Shown here in pieces: positions 1 through 11,451 of a stretch of DNA of 64,000 bases; positions within the stretch are counted from its first letter, which is position 1; each line of letters opens with the position of its first letter. Both the position numbers and the translations under genes were made by a program. Source of the stretch: Anomaloglossus baeobatrachus (taxonomy: Eukaryota > Chordata > Amphibia > Anura > Aromobatidae); NCBI RefSeq assembly GCF_048569485.1, contig NC_134354.1, positions 447,725,786 to 447,789,785 on the forward strand. The letters are read 5' to 3'. The notes under the pieces were generated by a model. That model ran no database searches, was not told the DNA's origin, and saw nothing but the letters and a program-made list of their open reading frames with translations.

Positions 1-1494
1 GTCTGAGCCCACAGTAAAGGCATCCTCCTCGCCTTGCGATTCAGCACGTGAATCAGAGCCGTGGGACGAGGAAGGAGAAGAGTCCCTGCGTCTCCGTTTA
101 GGAGGACGGGGTCTGGGATCAGATGAAACATACTCTGTGAGCTCTGCAGAGCGAGTCGGAGCAGCAGAGGCACCCTGAGAAGGGGGCTGATGCATGGTTA
201 GCAGAGTCCGTGACAGCTGTCCCATGGAGTCGGCAAAGGACTGGGAGATAGCTTTAGAAAATGATGCTACCCAAGTCGGAGGTTCAGCCACCGGGGCTGG
301 AGCAGCCGGAGGGACCACTGGGGAGACTCCAGGCTGAGGCACCACCACGTTAGAGCAGGCATCACAGTGTGGATATGTGCTCGGTTCGGGCAGTATGAGC
401 TTACATGCAGTGCATATAGCGTAAAGCTTTGCAGCCTTGCTCCTAGTGACAGACATGCTGCTGAGGTGGAGGCTCTGTAGTAAAGAATTCACTCAGAAAG
501 ACCCCCAGAGAGTGTATAAAAGTCCACAACCAGAGGTTGTGGCTTACCAGGCCGTTTTTGTGTGCCCTCCGGATTCCCAGCTTGGACCCCCAGACAGCTT
601 GCAGAGCTGCAGCAGCCAGCGCCGATCAGTGTGAAAACGCTGAGAAAATGGCGCTGGAGTGAGGAGGGGGGGCGGGGGTTAATCCAAGAGCGGGAACCGG
701 AGGGCTAAGGAGAACTACAGGGGAGGGAAACATCTCCCCAGAGAGGAGTGTCCTCCCCTCTGCTGAACGGCCGGTGGGCGGCGCCGCACTGTCCCCCTGC
801 ATGACTGACATGCAGGGGAAGAGAAACGAAAGTAGGCCGCGGCCGAAGCCGGGGCCTAAATTTATCCATGTGGCCGACGAGCAGGCACCCTCGGCGCGGT
901 TCTCAGGAAAAAAAACAGAGAACCGGCCGGAAATCACAGCAAAGGAACCCCTGGTGCCGCCATGCTCAAATAACACACTCTCCCCACACAAGGAACCCCT
1001 GAATAACGTCTCATATACTTAGCTTTTTGAGACGCAGGGCCATGTCCCTGAGGGATGAGCGCTCCGTCCAGCAGGGGCCTGAAAGGGCTGCGGATGGAGA
1101 CCGGTCTCCTGCAGAGCAGTGAGAACCGTGAAGGCTCCCACTTCAAGCCAGAGCCCGAGGGGATGGTGAAGGAGCGCGGCATGGAAGGCTCCTGCCTTGA
1201 GATCAACCTTAACAGCACCGCCGACACAGTGGGGTGAGAAGGGACATGCCGGGAGTCCAGGATGGACCCGCTTTTCTTCCAATTCTTTAATTAAAAATCA
1301 AAAATCAAAAGAGGATGCATGTGTGTGTGTGTGACCTCCTGAACACAAAGCATTGAACTGGTTGGATTCTGTCATCCAGGGGGTGTATATGCTCGGAGGG
1401 AGGAGCTACACTTTTTAGTGTAGTACTTTGTGTGTCCTCCGGAGGCAGAAGCTATACACCCATGGTCTGGGTCTCCCATAAGGAACGATGAAGA
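1..1494 (-). mobile_element. DIRS-like retroelement, 5' part only (fossil)
   Basis: This stretch is colinear with about 49240-51178, the gag-side end of the DIRS-like element at 44860-51178; both share the same serine/acid-rich coding strip and the same terminal repeat. The terminal repeat ends near 1494 with the 'gggtctcccata' motif seen at the outer ends of the other DIRS-like copies. The element is on the minus strand and runs off the left edge, so only its 5' end is visible. It is broken and looks old. Confidence 0.75.
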
Positions 1495-1506
1495 AATGTA
1501 GTATAG

Positions 1507-1673
1507 TTCTCCTGATTACCTAAGGACTTACCTCATGTGCAGGGTATTACAGTAGCTTAGGTAGCAAAGGTTACACCCATTAGCAACTGTCACTATGAGT
1601 GGTCAAAACCATGGATACCTTAGCTACTGTAATGCCCTGCATATGAGGTAAGCGACATAGCTAATCAGGAGAA
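1507..1673. repeat. Small inverted-repeat element (MITE-like)
   Basis: The two ends are near-perfect inverted repeats of about 55 bases (ttctcctgattacc at the left, its complement ctaatcaggagaa at the right). The stem is closed by a short non-palindromic centre. No coding capacity. The family is not identified. Confidence 0.6.
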
Positions 1674-1770
1674 CCAGAACCATTTCTAATTGGAGGGATT
1701 TGCTGTTATTCTTATTATTACACCTACTACATAATGGAATGGGATCTTGAAGTTGGCAATACTCCTGTAA

Positions 1771-2541
1771 AGGGAACCAATCACCAGGATTTTCGTATAT
1801 AAGCTAAAGCCAGTGCTATACTGGCACTATCAGGCTGATTCTATACATACAATTAATGGTCAGCTCGGATGTTTAGGCTTTCAAAACCAAGAAAGTAAAG
1901 TTTAAAACAAATCGGCAGCTTCTTGAGTGGCAGTTGCAATGGAGCAGATAATATATTCATAGTTAGCCCCTCCCTCTGTTAGAATTAGCATAAGTATTAT
2001 ACAAACGATTCACTTTGTTGCAGGACCTGTGTGAGGTCATACCCATGTGACCAGAAGGGGCGGGGGCTCAGCCAACAAAGCTGGATACCAGGTCACATAG
2101 ATATGACCTTACCACAAGTCCTGCAACAAAGTGAATCGTTTGTATAATACTTATGCTAATTCTAACAGAGGGAGGGGATAACTATGAATACAGTACAGAC
2201 CAAAAGTTTGGACACACCTCATTCAGAGTTTTCTTTATTTTCATGTCTCTGAAAATTCATAGTTTGGATGCCTTCAATGTGAATCTACAATTTTCAGAGT
2301 CATGAAAATAAAGAAAACTCTTTGAATGAGAAGGTGTGTCCAAACGTTTGGTCTGTACTGTGTATTATCTGCTACATTGCAACTGCCACTCAACAAGCAG
2401 CTCATTTTATAAACTTTACTTTTTTGGATTTTAAGACAAACATCTAAGCTGCCCACTAAAGGTATGTAGAGAATCAGTCTGATAGTGCCAGTATAGCAGT
2501 GGCTTTAGGTTATATACTAAAATCCTGGTGATTAGTTCCCT
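1771..2541. mobile_element. TTAA-flanked palindromic DNA element, with a nested Tc1-type MITE
   Basis: The ends are AGGGAACC and GGTTCCCT-like inverted repeats, flanked by GTAA on the left (a decayed TTAA) and TTAA on the right. The two halves fold on each other along almost their whole length. The same termini occur at 3729-4093, 51254-57724 and 62451-63132. Target-site choice fits piggyBac- or Kolobok-type transposition. The right end lies only 38 bases from the donor-side end of SMG8 exon 3, so it sits just inside intron 3. Confidence 0.75.
2191..2360. mobile_element. Tc1/mariner-type MITE nested in the TTAA element
   Basis: A 170-base hairpin begins CAGTACAGACCAAAAGTTTG and ends with its complement, next to a TA. 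The terminal sequence matches the end of the Tc1-like remnant at 16560, so this is a non-autonomous relative of that family. It interrupts one arm of the surrounding palindrome, which shows it arrived later. Confidence 0.8.
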
Positions 2542-2579
2542 TTAAGTGCTCCAAAAGGAGAGTATTTTAGGGACCTTAC

Positions 2580-3461
2580 CTGAGGGGTCATTATAAGTTG
2601 TAAAGGTGCATCAGGAACGACAATAAACAGTCTCATAAGCTGAGCATAATGAGGTTTAAGGCCTCGTCCTTGGGATGGCGACAACATATACAGAGGCATG
2701 TCAGAGTTGAGGGCTTTAACTGCTGATTCCTTAGGTCCGTTGCCTAGAACTTTCATCATTTTATCAGGCCCTGAGCACATGAATCTACGCCCTCGTGAAT
2801 CCTCATACTCAAATCCAACAAATGCCCTTGCAACATCATCCCTCCTACGACCTCTTCCAATTGTTGCTCCACTTCTTTTGCCAGGTATTGACTTATTTGG
2901 AGCCGGCCAAGAATTGCTGTCCAGGTCCCCTTCATCTTCTGGTTTTGTACGAATGACAATGTCCCAAGGCATCAGATAATTGGTTCCTGGAATAAATCCT
3001 AGATGATCTAACCCAGTGTGAAAGTTATAAGATTTAGCGGGACCAAGTTTTATTAGTGACCAGCTTGAAAATTTAGGAAGAAGGCCTTTTGGACAGTTTG
3101 AATGCATCATACCAGGCAGATATTCCACCGTGGATGCCTGACGATCCACTAAGCTGGGCCTTTTTTCACCCTTTTCTTCTGCTGCCTGTCCTGGAGCATC
3201 AGCATTATCTCCTTGTGCTTGGGGTTCAGCTGGGTATGTTCCAAGGCTATCAGTGGACTGGCCCAGACTAAGTGCAAGACTCAGACTCGTACTTTCACCC
3301 TGTGTTTGAGGTTCCTTGTCTTTCATCTTCTCCCCTTCGACATCCCCTTCTTGATCAGTACAAGGTGCCTCATTCTTGGCAGGAGCAGGGTCAGGTGTGC
3401 TTGGCTCAAATACTGGAAAATTAATGTGCTCCAGCTTTCCACAGCATTTCTCTTCAAGCAT
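2580..3461 (-). CDS. SMG8: SMG8 coding exon 3 (nonsense-mediated decay factor)
   Basis: The 294 codons form the C-terminal half of SMG8 minus its last ~65 residues. The acceptor is a typical pyrimidine tract ending in CAG before ATG-CTT-GAA (residues MLEEKCCGKL), and the donor is CAG|GTAAGG after residues LQLIMTPQ; both junctions are in phase 0. Strips recognisable from vertebrate SMG8 include HINFPVFEPSTPDPAPAKNE, STSLSLALSLGQSTDSLGTY, RQASTVEYLPGM, GTNYLMPWDIVIRT, RGRRRDD and RAFVGFEYEDSRGRRFMCSG. The acid- and Ser-rich strip near the exon start is the known low-complexity linker. The final exon was not found between 1 and 2579, which is filled by repeats, so it should lie off the left edge. 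Sure of identity; exon limits rest on splice consensus and phase. Confidence 0.95.
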
Positions 3462-3728
3462 CTGTGAAATATTACAAAAACAGGAGAAACATTATGCAAA
3501 TAAATTGCGCTTTGATGCTACTTTTGAAGGGTACTTTTTATGAGTGTCAATTATTACAACCTAAATGTGCATAGAGACTGCTTTCTCCAAGTTGCTAGTC
3601 TGTGAGTCTTACTGCACCCCTGACACACTGAGACCGCTCTACCCTTTATCAGCGTGCTTGGGGGTGGAAGAATAGAGCTACACTCACGCTGTGAATGCAA
3701 GACTCGCAAAGCACTTGTAGAACCTTAA

Positions 3729-4093
3729 AGGGAACCAATTATCAGGATTTTCGTATATACCCTAAAGCAAGTGCTATACCGCCACTACCGTGCTGATTCT
3801 CTACATACGTACATAGCTCTACACAGGTCCTGCAAGTCAATAATTAAATTGATTGTATCATACTTATACTAATTCTAACAGGGGGAGGGGATAACTCTGA
3901 ATGCCCCCCAGATATTATCTGATTCTCAGCTGCTGTCACTCAAGAAGCTGATGATTATATAAACTTTACTTTCTTAGATTTGAAAACCCAAACATCTGAG
4001 CTGACCACTACAGGTATGTATAGAATCAGCCTGATAGTGCCAGTATAGCACTGGCTTTAGCTTATATACGAAAATCCTGGTGATTGGTTCCCT
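3729..4093. mobile_element. TTAA-flanked inverted-repeat element
   Basis: TTAA lies on both sides (3725-3728 and 4094-4097). The ends are AGGGAACCAATTATCAGG and the matching CCTGATGATTGGTTCCCT-type complement. It shares internal sequence with 1771-2541 (the 'acatctgagctgaccac' strip), so the two are members of one family. Lies in SMG8 intron 2. Confidence 0.8.
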
Positions 4094-4607
4094 TTAAAGC
4101 ACAACCAATATTAACCCCTTTCCATACACCTCCTTTAATGGCATCTATCTTATAAATACAGTACTTTGTTATAGTTTTTTTTTACTACTTGTAATTTTGT
4201 CTATTTCTTACTATTTTTAACTATATAAAACCTAATTATATTTAACAGATATTATTCTGTTTTAGTACAACACAAAAGGCCAATCTGTGTTGCAAAAAAA
4301 AAAAAGTTAAAAAAATAAAAACATTGCCTATAGAAATTGATTTGAAAAGATGACATTCTGATGTGGATTTTAAGACTCTGCTTAAAAAAGGCATTGAAGG
4401 GAACCTATGATGTCATTTTGACCTCCAAACCAAACTAATCCCACTATTTAGTAACACAGCAGGTAGCTCAGCCAATGTAACAGTCCTGCTTCTAGTTTGG
4501 TGGATATACACATTATCATGGACCAGTCAAGTGATGTGGCTATACTAATGCTCACTGGGGTTTGATTTCTAGAAGCTATGCCCTTGAGGGGTTAGGATAT
4601 CAATTGA

Positions 4608-5895
4608 CCCCTTAACGACCCATGACGTACTAGATACGTCATGGATCGTGCTCCGGTAAGCCCCGCCCCCTGCCGCCGGCGGGCGGCAGCGAGACGCGCA
4701 CATATCAGCTGTTATCAACAGCTGATATGTGTGCCTGCTAGCCGCGGGTGGAATCGCTTCCACCCCCGGCCATTAACCCCTTACATTTCGCTGCCAAAGT
4801 CTTGGCAGCGATATGTACATGGGCGCCGCCATGACAGTGACTTACCCCGCCCCCGCCGGAAGTCACGTGACATGATCACGTGACTTTCGGCGGTTGCCAT
4901 GGTAGCACAGGGTCATGTGATGACGCCTGTGGCTAACATGAGTCACTTCCTCTCAATGCCGGAATACAGCCGGCATTGAAAGTGAAGCAGCAAATCTGCA
5001 GTTCTCAGCTCTGTAGCTGAGATCTCCAGATAGTGCAAAGTGATCGGATTGCTGATCGCAATAGCCCCCTAGGGGGACTAGTAAAATAAAAAAAAAAAAA
5101 GTAAAAAAAAAAAGTTTTAAAAAATTAAAAAAAAATAAAAAAACCTAAAAGTTCAAATCACCCCTCTTTCACTCCATTGAAAATTAAAGGGTTAAAAAAA
5201 TAAAAAATACACACATATTTGGTATCGCCGCGTTCAGAAATGCCCGATCTATCAAAATATAAAATCAATGAATCTGATCAGTAAACGGCGTAGCGGCAAA
5301 AAAATTCCAAACGCCAAAATTACGTTTTTTGGTCGCCGCAAATTTTGCGCAAAATGCAATAACAGGCGATCAAAACGTAGCATCTGCGCAAAAATGGTAC
5401 CGTTAAGAACGTCAGGTCAAGACGCAAAAAATAAGCCATCACTGAGCCTCAGATCCTGAAAAATGAGAACGCTACGGGTTTTGGAAAATGGCGCAAAACG
5501 TGCGCCACGTTTTTCGGACAAGCTTGTGAATTTTTTTTAACCCCTTAGATACAAGTAAACCTATACATGTTTGGTGTCTACAAACTCGCACCGACCTGAG
5601 GCATCATACCCACACATCAGTTTTACCATATAGTGAACACGGTGAATAAAATATCCCAAAAACTATTGTACAATCCCACTTTTTTTGCAATTTTTCCGCA
5701 CTTGGAATTTTTTTGCCGTTTTCCAGTACACTATATGGTAAAACTTATGGTTTCATTTAAAAGTACAACTCATCCCGCAAAAAACAAGCCCTCATATGGC
5801 AAGATTGATGGAAAAATAAAAAAGTTACGCCTCTCGGAAGAAGGGGAGCAAAAAACAAAAACGCAAAAACGGAAAGTGCCAGGGGGCTGAAGGGG
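4608..5895. mobile_element. Long non-autonomous TTAA element
   Basis: The element starts CCCCTTAACGACC and ends GGCTGAAGGGG before TTAA; the left flank TTGA looks like a decayed TTAA. It contains a GC-rich left half with several short hairpins, an A-rich centre and a strip 'tttggtatcgccgcgttc', a type of sequence I associate with frog repeats. No meaningful coding frame. It is inserted into another repeat whose halves appear at about 4390-4607 and 5900-6030. Confidence 0.65.
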
Positions 5896-5899
5896 TTAA

Positions 5900-6451
5900 A
5901 CCCCAAAGTGGCGTGATTTCAGCCATAGCATATTGACTGTTATATGAAAAGATGTCATCACACAAAACTAGAAGAGGGACTGTAACCCATGCTGAGCAGC
6001 CACATTTTTTATTTTTTCTGCCAAAGAGCAAGATGGCTTAAGTCACACATTTCGAAGATCCTGGAAAATACTCTAATTGAGGGTAGGGCAGTTTAGGTGG
6101 TCAAAACTATTAGCAGGCCTAGTTTAAACAAAACCTGTTATCAGCAGCCACACATGTATTCACACTTCTGAATCCTCATAGTGGGCGCAGAGCATGCTGT
6201 CAGGATGTTCTGGCAGCGATGGTGACAGTCACGCAATGTATACAGTTTGCAGACTCTCGGACACATTCCGACTGCATATGCAACACAATTGTATGTAGTG
6301 AGGACACGCACATCTGATCGGAATGTGGCCCGGAATCTATGAATCTTATACTTTCGGTCACGTGACTGCCCACTCTCACCACCGACACCGGAGAATCCTA
6401 ACAGTGTGCTGTTCGTGTGCTGTGAGTATTCAAGAATCGGTAGTCACAGAG
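5900..6451. other. Intronic stretch, no gene seen
   Basis: SMG8 intron 2. The left part resumes the repeat interrupted by 4608-5895. From about 6170 to 6450 there is weak inverted symmetry (tcggacacattccga and its near complement), probably an old hairpin element. No coding or RNA gene is visible. Confidence 0.4.
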
Positions 6452-6454
6452 TTA

Positions 6455-7520
6455 AGGTCCAGTCACACTAAACAACTTACCAGCGATCCCAACAACGATA
6501 GGGATCGCTGGTAAGTTGCTAGGAGGTTGCTGGAAAGAGATGTCACACTGCGACGCTCCAGCGATCCCACCAGCAACCTGACCTGGCAGGGATCGCTGGA
6601 GCGTCGCTACACGAGTTGCTGGTGAGCTGTCACACAGGCAGATCTCACCAGCAACCAGTGACCAGCCCCCAGCGCCGCGTGGAAGATGCTGCGCTTGGTA
6701 ACTAAGGTAAATATCGGGTAACCAACCCGATATTTACCTTGGTTACCAGCGCACGCAGCTACACGTGCAGAGAGCAGGGAGCAGCGCACATTGAGCGCTG
6801 GCTCCCTGCTCTCCTAGTTACAGCACACATCGGGTTAATTACCCGATGTGTGCTGCAGCTAAATGTGCACAGAGCAGTGAGCAGCGCACACCGGGTGCAG
6901 CTGCACAGGGTACATATATAGGGTATAGAGTACAGGGTGCAGCTGCACAGAGCAGGGAGCAGCGCACACCGCTTAGCGCTGGCTCCTTGCTCTCCTAGTT
7001 ACAGCACACATCGGGTTAATTACCCGATGTGTACTGCAGCTAAATGTGCACAGAGCAGGGAGCAGCGCACAATGCTTAGCGCTGGCTCCCTGCTCTCCTA
7101 GCTACAGCACACATCGGGTTAATTAACCCGATGTGTCCTGCAGCTACATGTGCACAGAGCAGGAGCCGGCACTGACAGTGAGAGCGGAGGAGGCTGGTAA
7201 CAAAGGTAAATATCGGGTAACCAAGGACAGGGCTTCTTGGTTACCCGATGTTTACTGTGGTTACCAGCCTCCGCAGAAGCCGGCTCCTGCTGCCTGCACA
7301 TTTAGTTGTTGCTGTCTCGCTGTCACACACAGCGATCTGTGCTTCACAGCGGGACAGCAACAACTAAAAAATGGCCCAGGACATTCAGCAACAACCAACG
7401 ACCTCACAGCAGGGGCCAGGTTGTTGCTGGATGTCACACACAGCAACATCGCTAGCAACATCGCTGCTACGTCACAAAAGTTGTTCGTTAGCAGCGATGT
7501 TGCTTAGTGTGACGGGGTCT
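6455..7520. mobile_element. Harbinger-type non-autonomous element with internal repeats
   Basis: The terminal inverted repeats read AGGTCCAGTCACACTAA on the left and TTAGTGTGACGGGGTCT on the right, both next to TTA, the 3-base target of PIF/Harbinger elements. Inside, a module of roughly 110 bases (GAGCAGGGAGCAGCGCACA followed by a 'cgggttaattacccg' palindrome) is repeated about three times between 6770 and 7150. No transposase frame. Confidence 0.65.
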
Positions 7521-7555
7521 TTACTGTGGTCTTTTAGCAGACTATTACACAGTAC

Positions 7556-7701
7556 CTGGTAGAAATCATAGTTTGCACTCTTGATGTCAAATGGATCCTC
7601 ACGAGGTGCCTGCTTTCTTCCACAATTACAGTTTCCAGTAGACCGTGCACGGCTGTTATGGTACAAAATAGGTGGATTTCTGTCTGGCTCAATTTTTTCA
7701 C
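7556..7701 (-). CDS. SMG8: SMG8 coding exon 2
   Basis: A 146-base exon. The acceptor TTTCAG|GTGAAAAA completes the split glycine codon from exon 1 (G|GT), and the donor is ACCAG|GTACTG. The peptide GEKIEPDRNPPILYHNSRAR followed by STGNCNCGRKQAPREDPFDI and ANYDFYQ is the cysteine-containing core strip conserved in SMG8 (CNCGRKQAPR). It joins exon 3 at ...YDFYQ-MLEEKCC, as in other vertebrates. Phase and homology agree on both borders. Confidence 0.95.
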
Positions 7702-7763
7702 CTGAAATTATAAAAAATAAAAAAAGTTATTTAATTTTTTGAAAGAATTTATTACGTTTCAAG

Positions 7764-8895
7764 TAGTGATGAGCGAGCACTACCATGCTCGAGTGCTTGA
7801 AACAAGCAGGTTTGAAAGCCTGGACAGAAGCAACTTGAGTACCAGGCTTAATGGAAGTCAATGGGAAACTCAAGCACTTTTCTGGAAGGTCTTCTGGAAA
7901 AATGTTCAAGGTTCCCATTGACTGCTATTACACTTGGTACTTGAGTACCACCTGTCAAAGTGACCGACTGCTTGTTACAAGTACCAAGCCCCCGAGCATG
8001 GTAGTGCTCACTCATCACTAGTTTCGAGTGCGGAGAACCCGAGCATGGTAGTGCTCACTCATCACTAGTTACAAGTACCGAGCACTGAAGCATGGTAGTG
8101 CTCACTAATCACTAGCTACAAGTACCGAGCACCGAAGCATGGTAGTGCTCACTCATCACTAGTTACGAGTACGGAGCACCCGAGCATGGTAGTGCTCACT
8201 CATTACGAGTACTGAGCACCTGTACATGGTAGTGCTCACTCATCACTAGTTACGAGTGTGGAGCACCTGTACATGGTAGTGCTCACTCATCACTAGCTAC
8301 GAGTACTGAGCACCCGACCAAGGTAGTGCTCACTAATCACTAGTTACGAGTAGTGAGCACCTGTGCATGGTAGCGCTCACTCATCCCTAGTTACGAGTAC
8401 CGAGCACCTGAGCATGTTAGTGCTCGCTCATCACTAGTTACAAGTACCAAGCACCTGAGCATGTTAGTGCTCGCTCATCACTAGTTACAAGTACCAAGCA
8501 CCTGAGCATGTTAGTGCTCGCTCATCACTAGTTACAAGTACCGAGCACCTGAGCATGGTAGTGCTCACTCATCACTAGTTACGAGAAAAAAGCCCCCAAG
8601 CATGGTAGTGCTCACTCATCACTAGTTACGAGAAAAAAGCCCCCAAGCATGTTAGTGCTCGCTCATCACTAGTACCGAGTACCCGAGCATGGTAGTGCTT
8701 ACTCATCACTAGTTATGAGTACCGAGCATGGTAGTGCTCACTCATCACTAGTTACGAGTACCAAGCCCTAGAGTATGTTAGTGCTCGCTCATCACTAGTT
8801 ACAAGTACCGAGCACCTGAGCATGGTAGTGCTCGATCATCACTATTTACTAGTACCGAGCAACCGAGCATGGTAGTGCCCGCTCATCACTAGTTC
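7764..8895. repeat. Tandem satellite of ~58-bp units in SMG8 intron 1
   Basis: About 20 imperfect units repeat the pattern 'catggtagtgctcactcat' + 'cactagttacgagtaccgag'. Unit length varies from about 45 to 65 bases by loss of parts. The first segment (7764-8020) is itself an inverted repeat beginning tagtgatgagcgagcac, so the array seems to have grown from the ends of a small inverted-repeat transposon. A lone unit lies at 15472-15512, and a related terminus occurs at 41295-41564. Confidence 0.85.
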
Positions 8896-8995
8896 CAAGC
8901 CTTCCAATGACTGTAAAATTATGTGAGTATATAATAGCCAAAATGCTGACAATAGAAACAACATATGGGAATATTGGTAGAAGTTTTAAGTGAAT

Positions 8996-9072
8996 AATAA
9001 GCGCTGCGGAATATGTTAAGCGCTGCGGAATATGTTGGCGCTATAGAAATAAAACTTTATTATTAATAATTT
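8996..9072 (+). mobile_element. LINE 3' tail fragment (L2-like)
   Basis: The strip 'gcgctatagaaataaaactttattatt' resembles the tail at 12555-12603 of the L2-like LINE. The preceding 19 bases (aagcgctgcggaatatgtt) are directly duplicated. It is a heavily 5'-truncated insertion. Confidence 0.5.
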
Positions 9073-9787
9073 TTCATTGCTTAAAGAAACAGGAGAAAGT
9101 GGGGATATTCATTGCAACCTGTATATTTAAAAGTCTTATTTCTTGATGATTTAAATGTGAAATGTTTTTTGAAACCTCAGAAAACTGCTTCAAAGACATT
9201 TTATAACAAAGTGTTAATCCAATGAACACTACAGTCACTTGAGGCACTGTCCCAAAATGTATATTCTAAAACTGAACAGAAATGCAGTGCAGTAAAAAGT
9301 CCCTTATAAATATTCAATGTTACCTAAGGTTAAATGAGTCCTTCCATAAAATTATGTAGACTAAAGAAAAAAAAACTAACTAATAATTATGGCTTGGCAT
9401 TCCTAACTTGCTGATGGTAAAGTTGATGAGGACAGCCTGACATTTATCTCAGATGATCAGTGTCTACCCTGTGGTCATGTTGCCAGTATCTTTAGAAATA
9501 ACACCATACACCGGGGGGATGCACATGATGATAAACATAGTGCAGGGTTACAGTCCGGCTATGCTGAGGCCGGGCTCACTGCTTTTCTCTACTTGCAGGC
9601 ACATGGGGAAAGTCTGGATGCTGGTTAGACTTTCAGGCAGTATAAAAGGGGCGACACCAGGGAAAGATGGAGGAGTGGATGGGTCAGGGTGACTCATTTT
9701 TCAATAAAGATGCATAGAAGTGCAGTAAGTTGATACTATATGTACATTTTACCACTTCTGATCTAATGACCTCATTAACACCATTAC

Positions 9788-11318
9788 CTGCTTTTGGAAG
9801 CAAGTGGAATTTGTGGACACAGTGCTGGTCTGTCAGACTCCTTTCCTCACAAAGTTGGTGTCCACTGCTCCAGAATTTGTAGCAATCCTCATTGAGATGT
9901 ATGGCATATTTCTGGAATGCTGGCCCACGTGCATGCTGGCTGTACACTCTAAGTGCCTGTGCCAGCTGGTTCTTATGGACCGTGGTGGTGTAGTTATGGG
10001 GCAGGTTAGACTGGTAGGCGCTGTGGGCCATTGGTAGGGCTTTCTGACATCGGTTTTCGGAAAACTTGGTATCTGCATCCAAATAGCCTTCTAGTACTTT
10101 CATATTAGCCAGCAGTTTGGGTGGATAGCCCCCTGGAAAGGCTGGAGGGTCATCATCTTTATTCTCTATGATCACCTCATACAACTTTAGAGCCACGTTA
10201 GCCCATTTCTGATAAGTGGGTAGCTCAAAGTGGGAGGGCTGTGGGTTCCTGCCCACACTGTCATCAAAACCCTTCTTGGTGAGCACCAGCTCCACATGTT
10301 GAAAGAGAAATTCACGTAGGGTGCAGTCCACCAGCTGCCCAGAAAGGCCAGAGCTGCTCTCTGCCGTGAAGGACAGCTGCTGGCGGCTGTGCCTCATCAT
10401 CTGGTAGCGCCGGGGCCCAGAGATGCTTCCAATGGTGGCTTCAGTGTCCCTTACCGTGCAGTTGTGCCGCAGACTATCCAGCAGCATACCTATGGGGTCA
10501 TCATCCTGTTCCGCCACAATGTACACAAAGGCCTGGTTGGCAGGCACAGTAAACAGGCAATTGATGCTCTGGTTGGTAAGGACACGGCTTTTGCGGAAGA
10601 TGCGGTAGATCTGGTCCTCCAGGGCATGCTGCAGCCTTCTCTTGGGTGAATGCTTCTTGGGCTTCTCCGTGGCGGTCTGACCAGCTCCCCGGCCGGGCTC
10701 CACGCCCCGCAGAGCTCCATTCAGCTGGAAGACAAAGAGCAGGCGTGGGGGGCAAGGGCGAGCGTTCAGCTTCCACTCCAGCCCCACAGGGCACTCCTTG
10801 AGCGCCGGCTTTAGCGATGGCAGGAGCTTCTGGCGCACACTGTCCAGTGCCCGGAACAGCTTCTCATAGGCGATGTCAAAGCAGCAGGCTGGGTGCAGGA
10901 GCAGCAGGAGGTGGCTCACAGAGAACAGGTACAGCATGTGCATGCAGTGCAGCTTCTCCTCGTCCTTCCACCACTCATGGGCCTCTGCATGGGAGACCCC
11001 GCGCCCCAGCTCCTCACATGCCCTCGCCAGCTGCCCAGTGTCACTGATGCCAGTCAGCACCACATACAGCACGCGAGACTCCTGCTCATAGTACGTCTGG
11101 AACACACTGCGCTCCCGGGCCTGCTCCGGCAGCGGCTGGAAAAGGGGGAAGACGTGGCGGTCACACAGGGAGTTCACCAGGCAGCCCTTGTCCCAGCCCC
11201 CCTGCAGCAGCGCCGTCTTCCCGAACACCCCGACCACGCACACCTCATCCTCCTTCCACGTCGGCTCTGAGCCCAACAGCTCCCGCAGCAGCGAGGAGCC
11301 ACAGGCCGGCGTCTTCAT
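9788..11318 (-). CDS. SMG8: SMG8 coding exon 1 (start codon and N-terminal domains)
   Basis: SMG8 binds SMG9 and the kinase SMG1 and restrains kinase activity in nonsense-mediated mRNA decay. This first exon gives 510 codons from an ATG with A at -3 (residues MKTPACGSSLLRELLG). Next comes the G-like domain with a degenerate P-loop strip CVVGVFGKTALL, then SHAEAHEWWKDEEKLHCMHM, KKHSPKRRLQHALEDQIYRI, FRKSRVLTNQSINCLFTVPA, DDSVGRNPQPSHFELPTYQK, KFSENRCQKALPMAHSAYQS and LCEERSLTDQHCVHKFH, all diagnostic of SMG8. The donor is CCAAAAGCAG|GTAATG. The glycine/acid-rich insert that follows HVFPLF in human SMG8 is nearly absent, making this N-terminus about 70 residues shorter. The exon is GC-rich in its 5' half. 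In-window coding totals 853 codons over three exons. Confidence 0.97.
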
Positions 11319-11450
11319 GGTCCCTCCGCGATGACAGCTGGGGACACAATTGCAGGTTGGACACTCATGGTGTCACAAATGTAAACGTCCGGCTGGGAAC
11401 AAGAACGGAGCACAATCATTCCACTAAACATTATGACCGGAATCTGTGCG
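11319..11450 (-). promoter_or_regulatory. SMG8 5' flank / probable promoter
   Basis: These 130 bases lie upstream of the SMG8 ATG (to the right, as the gene is on the minus strand) and continue the GC- and CpG-rich composition of the exon's 5' half. No TATA box is visible. The 90-bp satellite begins directly beyond it, so any conserved core promoter must be compact or embedded in the first satellite unit. Transcription start is not determinable by eye. Confidence 0.45.
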
Positions 11451-11451
11451 G

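Noticed and set aside
1-2579. Search for the last SMG8 exon
   Set aside because: The minus strand here shows only DIRS-like and inverted-repeat sequence; no strip like the conserved C-terminus (VTERGPC) was found, so the exon is taken to be off-window.
7764-8895. Regularly spaced repeats resembling a CRISPR array
   Set aside because: Unit length varies, the spacers are part of the repeat, and the context is an intron of a vertebrate gene; it is a eukaryotic satellite.
10389-11270. Several plus-strand open frames of 60-125 codons
   Set aside because: They lie within SMG8 exon 1, whose minus-strand translation matches the family throughout; GC-rich shadows.
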